Source of the DNA: Hydrogenophaga sp.
GTDB taxonomy: Bacteria > Pseudomonadota > Gammaproteobacteria > Burkholderiales > Burkholderiaceae_C
DNA length: 5,109 nt
Direction of reading: 5' to 3'
NCBI GenBank assembly: GCA_030684755.1
Contig: JAUXXN010000522.1
Span: 1-5,109 of the forward strand
Shown: positions 1-4,932 of the stretch, piece after piece
How the letters are laid out: each line of letters begins with the position of its first letter
Position numbering within the stretch: the first letter of the stretch is position 1
The notes under the pieces: generated by a model
What the model saw: the letters and a program-made list of their open reading frames with translations, nothing else
What the model was told of the DNA's origin: nothing
Database searches by the model: none
Made by a program: the position numbers and the translations under genes

Positions 1-137
1 CAAAACTCGATGACGGCTGCGCGCAAGCAAAACCGCGAGCGCTGGGCGAAAAAGCCAAAGCCCAGCCCCACCAGCAAACCGCAAAGCGCCAGCACCACAG
101 GCTCCCCCCAGCCCTCAATCCAGCCTGACCAGTCCAT
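1..137 (-). CDS. YeeE/YedE-family membrane transporter, N-terminus only (partial)
   Basis: The minus strand from the ATG at 137 reads 45 codons without a stop and leaves the window at base 1. The peptide opens MDWSGWIEGWGEPVVLAL, continues into a glycine/leucine-rich membrane helix, and reaches the segment FFAQRSRFCLRAAVIEF. That 'AQRSRFCLRAA' pattern with its cysteine is typical of the first membrane segment of YeeE/YedE (sulfur transport domain) proteins, which are inner-membrane proteins linked to uptake of thiosulfate or related sulfur compounds. A GGAG (146-143 on the minus strand) lies 5 nt before the ATG, which supports this start. The gene is divergent from the small membrane-protein gene at 281. 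The substrate cannot be inferred from so short a piece; family membership is the safe part. Confidence 0.75.
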   Translation of the reverse strand, partial: MDWSGWIEGWGEPVVLALCGLLVGLGFGFFAQRSRFCLRAAVIEF

Positions 138-280
138 CTCAACTCCAATTATTTGTATATGCGTATTTTTGGATGTTAAGCCTTACCACACCCGTCGGGT
201 TGATCTTCAACAAACACCATGCAACGTTTTTAACCGGGTAAGCTCAAACATCCCATTTTTAAGCCCGAAAGGATCACTCC
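138..280. promoter_or_regulatory. Divergent intergenic region with candidate promoters and a 13-bp palindrome
   Basis: This 143-bp region must hold the 5' signals of both flanking genes. On the minus strand, TTAACA (179-174) and TACAAA (157-152) are separated by 16 nt and resemble a sigma-70 promoter for the transporter, but the -10 lies only 14 nt from the ATG, so the fit is imperfect. An AT-rich imperfect palindrome, ATATGCGTAT (157-166, 8 of 10 positions symmetric), overlaps it. On the plus strand, GTTGA-tct-TCAAC (199-211) is a perfect 5-3-5 inverted repeat, directly after CCCG-t-CGGG (191-199). A weak TTCAAC (206-211), 17 nt, TTTAAC (229-234) pair could serve the plus-strand gene. All promoter calls are by eye. 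Confidence 0.3.
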
Positions 281-676
281 ATGGCCATTCCCTGGCTGCT
301 GGCCCTCAAGGTCATCCCATGGGGCGACGTGATCGAGCACGCGCCCAAGGTGCTCAACGCCGCGCGCAAACTGATGGACCGCCAGCGCACCGAACCCCCG
401 CCCGCTGTGACAAGCGCCGCCACCGCCGATCTGGTGAGCGATGCCCAGCCTAGCTTGGGGGAACTCAAAAACCGGTTGATCGCCGCCCAGGTGCAACTGG
501 ACCGGCACGCCCAGACACAAGAACAACTCACCCAGACGTTGGCCGAACTGGCCGAACAAAACGCGCGATTGGTGAGTGCGGTAGAAGTGCTGCGCGTACG
601 CACCCGCATGCTGCTATGGGGTGCGGCCGCGCTGGTGCTGGCTGTGGTGTGGCTGGCGTGGCGTGTGAATGTCTAA
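281..676 (+). CDS. Small coiled-coil protein with C-terminal membrane anchor, function unknown
   Basis: This is a 131-residue hypothetical protein. It starts at an ATG preceded by AAAGGA (268-273, 7-nt spacing), a good ribosome binding site. The N-terminus MAIPWLLALKVIPWGDVIEH is hydrophobic and then becomes helical and charged (residues 18-35). A proline/alanine-rich linker (38-57) follows. A heptad-like, Gln/Leu-rich segment at about 58-106 is a probable coiled coil. A single strongly hydrophobic helix (about 109-127, LLWGAAALVLAVVWLAW) ends in RVNV at the C-terminus. This looks like a tail-anchored inner-membrane protein with a cytoplasmic coiled coil. I have the impression that similar openings occur in other Burkholderiales hypothetical proteins, but I know no function. 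It is followed 83 bp later by the kinase gene on the same strand; co-transcription is possible but the gap holds its own signals. Confidence 0.8.
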   Translation: MAIPWLLALKVIPWGDVIEHAPKVLNAARKLMDRQRTEPPPAVTSAATADLVSDAQPSLGELKNRLIAAQVQLDRHAQTQEQLTQTLAELAEQNARLVSAVEVLRVRTRMLLWGAAALVLAVVWLAWRVNV

Positions 677-701
677 AAAGTCCCACTGTCGAACTTTTTT
701 T
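675..701 (+). terminator. Weak hairpin with T-run after the small membrane-protein gene
   Basis: AAAAAGT (675-681) and ACTTTTT (693-699) can pair across an 11-nt loop, and the run of T continues to 701. The position, overlapping the stop codon at 674-676, suits a terminator, and the sequence could work in either direction. The stem is almost all A-T with only one G-C pair, so it would be a poor intrinsic terminator and may only attenuate transcription into the kinase gene. Confidence 0.3.
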
Positions 702-716
702 GTGCCATTGAGTTTT

Positions 717-747
717 CTGTCCGTGTAACCTTGCATGGACAGTTACA
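717..747. promoter_or_regulatory. Two interleaved inverted repeats upstream of the kinase gene
   Basis: CTGTCC (717-722) is mirrored by GGACAG (737-742), and TGTAAC (724-729) is mirrored by GTTACA (742-747). The two perfect 6-bp dyads share the same stretch but have different centres, with arms 14 and 12 nt apart. The second has the general form of response-regulator boxes that use GTTACA half-sites (RstA-type boxes contain this hexamer). The dyads sit 13-43 bp before the start codon, where a bound regulator could block RNA polymerase. A further CTGTC copy lies at 686-690. A weak promoter-like pair, TTGAGT (708-713), 17 nt, TTGCAT (731-736), overlaps them. Function is inferred from symmetry only. 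Confidence 0.4.
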
Positions 748-759
748 TCTGCCCTCCAT

Positions 760-3159
760 ATGCCAGACGCCTTCAAGCCACCTGCTCCCTCCGCAGCAAA
801 ACGCAAACCCCTGTTTATGAGCCGTTGGGCTTTGCCCGTGTTGACCAGCGTGCTGGTCGGCATTTCGCTGGGGTTGATCTGGCTGGTCTATGCATCGGTT
901 CAGCAAACCCTGCTCAACATCACGCAAGACACCGCCAAACGGCAGGCGATGTCGGTCACGCACTTTCGCAATTTTTACGCGGCAGAAATTTTGCCCCGGG
1001 CGCGCCAGAACGGCGCCGAGGTCACGCACGAATACAAAAACGTTCCCGGTGGCTTGCCTTTGCCCGCCACCTTCATGATCGATCTAGGCCATTACCTGTC
1101 CCAACGTGAGGCGGGGCACGCGGTCTCGCTCTACAGCGAACACCCCTTCCCCTGGCGCGAGGCTGAACGCCAGCTCGACGACTTCCAGCGAGCGGCCCTG
1201 ACCGAACTGCATCAACGCCCAGACCAACCCTTTGTGCGCACCGAAACGCTCAACGGAACCCTGGTGATGCGTTATGCCCAAGCAGACATCATGCAAGCCA
1301 ACTGTGTGGCCTGCCACAACAGCATGGCGGGCTCCCCACGCACCGACTGGAAAGTAGGCGATGTGCGCGGAGCGCTTGAAATCACCCTGCCCATACATGT
1401 CTGGGGCAGCTCCTACCTCGGTTCACTCAACCAAACTTTTGCGGCACTGGTGGTGCTGGTGTTTGTCAGCATGACCGTGGTGTGGATTGGTTTCAGACGG
1501 CTTCAATCGGCCTTCCAGGCCGCCCGACACCTCTCGACCGAGCGCGAAAAAGCCAACAACCAGTTGCGCCACGAGGTGGTTGAGCGACAACAGATTGAAC
1601 ACAACCTCAGGCTGAGCGAATCCAAGCTCGCCGGCATTTTCAAAGCCGCCCCCGAAGGCATCGTGGTGATCGACACCCAGGGCGTCATCATTCAAGCCAA
1701 CCCGGCGGCCGACACCATGTTTGGCTACGCACCCGGCGCACTGATTGGGCGGGACGTCAGCGTATTGATGGCCCCCGCAGACCGCGAACGCCACACCACC
1801 GACATAGCCACCTACCTGCGCACCGGCGTGCAACACATGCTCAACCGCCCTCGGGTGGTCCAAGGCCACCGACTCGATGGCAGCCGCTTCCCCTTGCGCC
1901 TGTCTGTGACCGAGGCCAACGTCGATGAGCACATCTACTTCATCGGCCTCATGCAGGATTACACCCAGATCCAACACCACGAAGACGAGCTGGTCGCCGC
2001 TCGCAACAAAGCCGAGGTGGCCAACCGGCTCAAAAGCGAGTTCCTGGCCAACATGAGCCACGAAATACGCACCCCCATGAACGGCGTTCTGGGCATGACG
2101 CAGATGGTGCTGGAGTCCGAGCTCAACACCGAACAGCGCGAGCACCTGGTCATGGCCCGCGATGCCGCCGACCATCTGCTGCACATCATCAACGACATTT
2201 TGGACTTCTCAAAAATTGAGTCTGGCGCGCTGGAACTGGAGCCCGCGCTCATCATTCCCGAGCAACTCCTGCGCCACACCCTCAAGTCCATGAAAGGTTT
2301 GGCCGACGCCAAGAACCTGGACCTCACCTACACCTGCGCCGTGGGCGTGCCGGAAGAAGCCATGCTTGACCCCGTGCGGCTGCGCCAAGTGCTCACCAAC
2401 CTCATCGGCAACGCCGTCAAGTTCACCCAACGCGGCAGCGTGCGCCTGCACCTGTCTGCCCAACCCACAGACACCCCAGACACGGTCCTACTGCGCTTTA
2501 CCGTGCAGGACACCGGCATCGGCTTCGATCCGAGTAAAGCCGACAGCCTGTTCAACCCGTTTGTGCAAGCCGACGGCTCCATCACCCGAAACTTTGGAGG
2601 CACAGGGCTGGGTTTGGCCATTACCCGCAGCTTGGTCACGCTGATGGGGGGCCACATACAAGCCAACAGCACGCCAGGACAAGGCTCCTGTTTTGAATTC
2701 ACGGTGCTGGCACAACATCCCAAAACCCACGCAAAAACCCACGAGGCACCATCCAACACAACCAATACAAACCCGGCCTATACGCGGCGGTTGCACATCT
2801 TGTTGGCAGAAGACCACCCCATCAACCAAAAGGTAGCCAGCATATTGCTGGGGAAAATGGGCCACACCTGCGTGCTGGCCGAAGACGGGCAAGAGGCACT
2901 GAACCAGCTGAGTGCGCAACGCTTCGACTTGGTATTGATGGATGTGATGATGCCCGGCACAGACGGCCTGACCGCTCTTGCCCGGCTGCGCGAACGGGAG
3001 CAAGAAGGCCAGCCCCACACCCCGGTTCTCATGGTGACCGCCCACGCCATGTCGGGTGACCGGGAGCGTTTCATAGCGGCCGGCGCCGACGGCTACGTGT
3101 CCAAACCCATTTCAATGCAAACACTGGCCGCCGAAATCGCCCGGGTGATTCCCAACTGA
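760..3159 (+). CDS. Hybrid sensor histidine kinase with periplasmic haem-c (Tll0287-like/DUF3365) domain, PAS and receiver
   Basis: This 799-residue inner-membrane kinase probably senses redox state or a haem ligand. In order: a basic cytoplasmic N-terminus; TM1 (about 23-44); a periplasmic DUF3365/Tll0287-like domain (about 47-225) with the covalent haem motif C182-V-A-C-H186, then [13 protein letters not shown], typical of that family; TM2 (about 226-246); a coil; PAS (about 291-402); HisKA with phospho-acceptor H434 in [11 protein letters not shown]; HATPase_c with N box N547/N551, G1 DTGIGF (D584) and G2 GGTGLGL (613-619); a polar linker (651-676); and a receiver (677-797) with E684/D685, phospho-acceptor D728, T760 and K782. 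All catalytic residues are present, so it should autophosphorylate and pass phosphate to D728. No Hpt domain follows, so an outside Hpt protein is needed. The ATG at 760 has no clear Shine-Dalgarno; no other ATG, GTG or TTG lies between it and the in-frame stop at 709. M20 is a less likely alternative. Confidence 0.93.
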   Translation: MPDAFKPPAPSAAKRKPLFMSRWALPVLTSVLVGISLGLIWLVYASVQQTLLNITQDTAKRQAMSVTHFRNFYAAEILPRARQNGAEVTHEYKNVPGGLPLPATFMIDLGHYLSQREAGHAVSLYSEHPFPWREAERQLDDFQRAALTELHQRPDQPFVRTETLNGTLVMRYAQADIMQANCVACHNSMAGSPRTDWKVGDVRGALEITLPIHVWGSSYLGSLNQTFAALVVLVFVSMTVVWIGFRRLQSAFQAARHLSTEREKANNQLRHEVVERQQIEHNLRLSESKLAGIFKAAPEGIVVIDTQGVIIQANPAADTMFGYAPGALIGRDVSVLMAPADRERHTTDIATYLRTGVQHMLNRPRVVQGHRLDGSRFPLRLSVTEANVDEHIYFIGLMQDYTQIQHHEDELVAARNKAEVANRLKSEFLANMSHEIRTPMNGVLGMTQMVLESELNTEQREHLVMARDAADHLLHIINDILDFSKIESGALELEPALIIPEQLLRHTLKSMKGLADAKNLDLTYTCAVGVPEEAMLDPVRLRQVLTNLIGNAVKFTQRGSVRLHLSAQPTDTPDTVLLRFTVQDTGIGFDPSKADSLFNPFVQADGSITRNFGGTGLGLAITRSLVTLMGGHIQANSTPGQGSCFEFTVLAQHPKTHAKTHEAPSNTTNTNPAYTRRLHILLAEDHPINQKVASILLGKMGHTCVLAEDGQEALNQLSAQRFDLVLMDVMMPGTDGLTALARLREREQEGQPHTPVLMVTAHAMSGDRERFIAAGADGYVSKPISMQTLAAEIARVIPN

Positions 3160-3177
3160 ACCCGCTGGACAACCCGT

Positions 3178-4008
3178 TCAGCGCCGCCGCTTCAGAAACC
3201 CGGGCAGCCAGCGCAACCACGGCGGTCCGCTGCTTGAACCGCTGTCACCCGCCGGGTGAGCGCTGCCAACGGACGCTGCCACGGCGGGAGCCACCGGGGC
3301 GGTGGTGATTGGGCGCAACGGGACAACCCTGGCCGAAGCCTGTGCAGTGTCTGTCGGGCCTCCCTCGTTCAGGCCTTGGCCCAACACAGGATCGACCCAG
3401 GCCAAAATGGGCAACCATTGCAAACGATCCACTTGGGTCACCGTTTCAGGCATGTCAAAAATGCTGATGCCGTTCTCAACCGCACGCACATAGACCTGCG
3501 CAGCACGCAATGCGCCGATGTAGGGCAAACCCACACTGGCCGCCCAGTCCTCGGTGATTTCACCCGCACCCGTGCGGCCATCAAGCCGCATGCCCAACGC
3601 GGCCACCCGGCACCGCCCCGAGGCAACTTTGGGGTGCGCGCGCAACTCATTCCAACAATCAGAGGCCGATTCGCGGTCAAAAACCGACCCGGCCACGGGC
3701 AGCAAATTGGCGTCGGCCGCCATCACCACCTTGGCCAAGCCCAGCCCATGCAGCCCGCCCGGCGTGTCGAGGATGAGGTGCTGCGTGCCGATCAGCGGAC
3801 GGGCCAGCCCACCCGAGTCACCCAGCCAGCCCACGATGCGGGGGGCCGCCGACGGCCGACGTGACAACCACACGCGCATCGACTGCTGGTGATCCAGATC
3901 GCCCAACGTCACCGAATCGTTGCGGCGAGCCAAGTACGACGCCAGATTGGTGGCAAGCGTGCTTTTTCCACTGCCGCCTTTGCGGCTGACGATTGCGATG
4001 GTGCCCAT
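3178..4008 (-). CDS. ParA-family (MinD/ParA-like) ATPase with atypical C-terminal tail
   Basis: This is a 276-residue P-loop ATPase of the ParA/MinD class. The deviant Walker A is RKGGSGKST, with signature Lys10 and P-loop Lys15. Walker A' is GDLDHQQS (D37, D39), and Walker B is HLILDTPGG (D81). Residues 1 to about 208 match the orphan ParA proteins common in Burkholderiales chromosomes, including the 'MRLDGRT' and 'VENGISIFDMPE' stretches. Such ATPases form ATP-dependent dimers that position cargo on the nucleoid or membrane. From about 209 on there is an unusual extension: a Pro/Ala/Ser/Gly-rich linker (about 213-261), then PPWLRWLPGFLKRRR at the end. No ParB-like partner or parS-like site is seen, so plasmid partition is not indicated. 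The gene converges on the kinase with an 18-bp gap. No good Shine-Dalgarno precedes the ATG at 4008. Confidence 0.9.
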   Translation of the reverse strand: MGTIAIVSRKGGSGKSTLATNLASYLARRNDSVTLGDLDHQQSMRVWLSRRPSAAPRIVGWLGDSGGLARPLIGTQHLILDTPGGLHGLGLAKVVMAADANLLPVAGSVFDRESASDCWNELRAHPKVASGRCRVAALGMRLDGRTGAGEITEDWAASVGLPYIGALRAAQVYVRAVENGISIFDMPETVTQVDRLQWLPILAWVDPVLGQGLNEGGPTDTAQASARVVPLRPITTAPVAPAVAASVGSAHPAGDSGSSSGPPWLRWLPGFLKRRR

Positions 4009-4043
4009 GTGCTCAGACTATGGCGCCTTTAACCGCGCGTCAA
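4008..4043 (-). promoter_or_regulatory. Candidate promoter for the ParA gene, possibly leaderless
   Basis: On the minus strand TTGACG (4043-4038, 5 of 6 to consensus) is followed after 17 nt by TAGTCT (4020-4015, 3 of 6). Initiation about 7 nt after the -10 would fall at or next to the ATG at 4008, which fits the absence of a Shine-Dalgarno sequence and suggests a leaderless message. The -10 match is weak. Only 11 bp separate the ParA start from the opposing ATG at 4020, so any promoter has to overlap coding sequence. Confidence 0.25.
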
Positions 4044-4260
4044 TCCGCACATGCGATCACCACGCTGTGGGCCTGGGAACGTCATTGGCCCGACACCCTA
4101 AAAAGCGGATTCAGACGGGCGCGAAGCGCTGGTGTACTTGCCAGACCTGACATTTGATGCACGAGGGCGCATTCTGGCCAAAGAAATGGCGGCTGCCTTG
4201 GAATGGCTGGCCCCGCGTGCGGCCCAATTGGCCCTGGACTTTGAGGGGTTGCAACGATGA
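4020..4260 (+). pseudogene. Small gene with apparent +1 frameshift, upstream partner of the DUF2442-HTH gene
   Basis: From the ATG at 4020 the frame reads MAPLTARQSAHAITTLW..HWPDTLK and then drifts into an arginine-rich stretch, stopping after 45 codons. In the next frame, open from 4102 to a TGA at 4258-4260, the sequence reads LVYLPDLTFDARGRILAKEM and then AAALEWLAP..LALDFEGLQR, which looks like real coding. Removing one A from the A5 run at 4100-4104 joins the two into one 79-residue protein. The C-terminal frame ends in an ATGA overlap with the next gene, and the SD-like GAGGGG (4243-4248) lies within it, as expected for a translationally coupled pair. I do not recognise the family; it lacks the DUF4160 histidine motif that often accompanies DUF2442. 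Alternatives are a short 42-residue ORF from GTG 4132, programmed frameshifting, or a sequencing error. The 5' half is the less certain part. Confidence 0.45.
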
Positions 4261-4727
4261 ACCACGATCCGCTGCGCATCAGCGCTGTGTCTGCCCTGCC
4301 CGGTCAGCGCTTGCACCTGACATTTGAAGACGGCTGGCAGGCGGATGTAAACCTGTCTGGCTGGATTGAGAACACCCGTTTGTTCAAGCCATTACAAGAT
4401 GCCGCCCTGTTTGCCCAGGCCAAACGGGGCGAATGGGGCGAATGGGGCACCTCGGTGGTGTGGGTTGACGATGTCATCGACATGGGTGCGGACAATCTGC
4501 GCCATCTGGCCACCGAGCAAGCGGGCGGTATTGGGCATGAGCGCCTGATCCACTGGCTGCACGACAACCAACTGACCCAAGAGCAAGGCGCACAAGCCAT
4601 TGGCGTGTCGCGCCGGATGCTCTGCTACTACCTGCGCGGCGCCAAGCCCATACCCAAAACCGTGTGGCTGGCCTGCCTGGGCTGGCAAACCGCCAGCACA
4701 GACAAGCGGTTTGCGCTGGCTGCCTGA
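4257..4727 (+). CDS. DUF2442-domain protein with C-terminal helix-turn-helix
   Basis: This is a 156-residue, probably cytoplasmic protein. Residues about 5-85 match the DUF2442 pattern: a beta-rich start (LHLTFEDGWQADVNLSGWI), a LFKPLQDAALFAQAK helix, and the closing SVVWVDDVIDMGADNL motif. Residues about 95-142 form a probable helix-turn-helix (LTQEQGAQAIGVSRRMLCYY as the helix pair, then LRGAKPIPKTVWLACLGW), similar to XRE/Cro-type DNA-binding domains. DUF2442 proteins are often the second gene of a two-gene module, and here the start overlaps the stop of the upstream gene as ATGA. GAGGGG (4243-4248) sits 8 nt before the ATG. The likely role is a DNA-binding antitoxin or autoregulator, inferred from domain and gene order. 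A 9-bp in-frame duplication (4431-4448) makes GEWGEWG inside the domain. Confidence 0.82.
   Translation: MNHDPLRISAVSALPGQRLHLTFEDGWQADVNLSGWIENTRLFKPLQDAALFAQAKRGEWGEWGTSVVWVDDVIDMGADNLRHLATEQAGGIGHERLIHWLHDNQLTQEQGAQAIGVSRRMLCYYLRGAKPIPKTVWLACLGWQTASTDKRFALAA
4431..4448 (+). repeat. 9-bp in-frame tandem duplication (GAATGGGGC x2)
   Basis: Two exact copies of GAATGGGGC lie head to tail inside the DUF2442 coding region, preceded by a partial copy (GGGGC at 4426-4430). The unit is three codons long and gives the peptide EWGEWG without disturbing the frame. Replication slippage is the simplest origin. It lies just before the conserved tryptophan/aspartate motif of the domain, so it lengthens a loop rather than breaking the gene. 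Confidence 0.7.
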
Positions 4728-4932
4728 CGACTACAGAAAACCCAGAAAACCAGGCGGTGCAGCACGCGGCAGGCCAAGCGCTGACCCAGTTTGGCGCAAC
4801 GCATAATTTGTCTGGGACCAGTCCATCACTGCGGCCCGTGCGCTCTTTGGCGCAAGGCCGACTGTCCGCACAGTGCGCAACGCCCAGCATGGCGTTGCAA
4901 AGCTTTTATGGTTGCATTCAGGGAGAAACACC
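4728..4932. other. 205-bp non-coding stretch rich in short direct and inverted repeats
   Basis: No convincing gene lies between the DUF2442-HTH stop and the Bro-N start. TTTGGCGCAA occurs at 4790-4799 and 4846-4855, and GCGCAACGC at 4794-4802 and 4875-4883. Inverted repeats are GGAC-ca-GTCC (4815-4824), ACTGT-ccgc-ACAGT (4861-4874), the 8-bp hairpin at 4877-4898 and the palindrome AAAGCTTT (4899-4906). The density suggests a control region for the downstream gene, with overlapping operators or an RNA leader. No good sigma-70 promoter could be picked out by eye. Confidence 0.5.
4877..4898 (+). promoter_or_regulatory. Perfect 8-bp stem hairpin or operator before the Bro-N gene
   Basis: GCAACGCC (4877-4884) and GGCGTTGC (4891-4898) are exact reverse complements around a 6-nt loop, CAGCAT. 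The palindrome AAAGCTTT follows at once and then a short T-run (4904-4907). It lies 34 bp before the Bro-N start codon. It could be a terminator for the DUF2442 gene (the T-run is short), a structured leader, or a protein-binding operator. The left arm shares GCAACGC with an earlier repeat at 4796-4802, which could pair with the right arm instead. Confidence 0.5.

Noticed and set aside
1423..2184. A 253-codon open frame on the minus strand inside the kinase gene
   Set aside because: It is antisense to the intact kinase PAS/HisKA region, its peptide is rich in His/Gly/Val as expected from a reversed frame, and it has no recognisable domain.
2488..3045. A 185-codon open frame on the minus strand over the receiver domain
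   Set aside because: It is a shadow of the GC-rich kinase coding; its low-complexity composition matches no family I know.
3157..3180. Bidirectional terminator between the convergent kinase and ParA genes
   Set aside because: The 18-bp gap holds only a short direct repeat (AACCCG twice) and no stem with a T-run.
3256..3864. A 202-codon open frame on the plus strand opposite the ParA gene
   Set aside because: The ParA frame carries all ATPase motifs, while this peptide is Arg/His/Pro-rich and has no domain signature.
3920..4150. A 76-codon plus-strand frame crossing the ParA start and the small gene
   Set aside because: It lies antisense to the ParA P-loop and then out of frame with the better coding signal at 4020-4260.
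4790..4883. CRISPR-like array from the TTTGGCGCAA and GCGCAACGC repeats
   Set aside because: The repeats are only 9-10 nt, occur twice each and have irregular spacing, so they are not an array.
4474..4890. A 138-codon minus-strand frame across the DUF2442 gene end and the intergenic region
   Set aside because: Its Cys/Trp/Ala-rich composition is typical of a reversed frame, it overlaps a well-supported gene, and no domain is visible.
4885..4920. Possible sigma-54 promoter before the Bro-N gene (TGGC followed by TTGCA)
   Set aside because: No pair of GG and GC has the required spacing for the -24/-12 elements.
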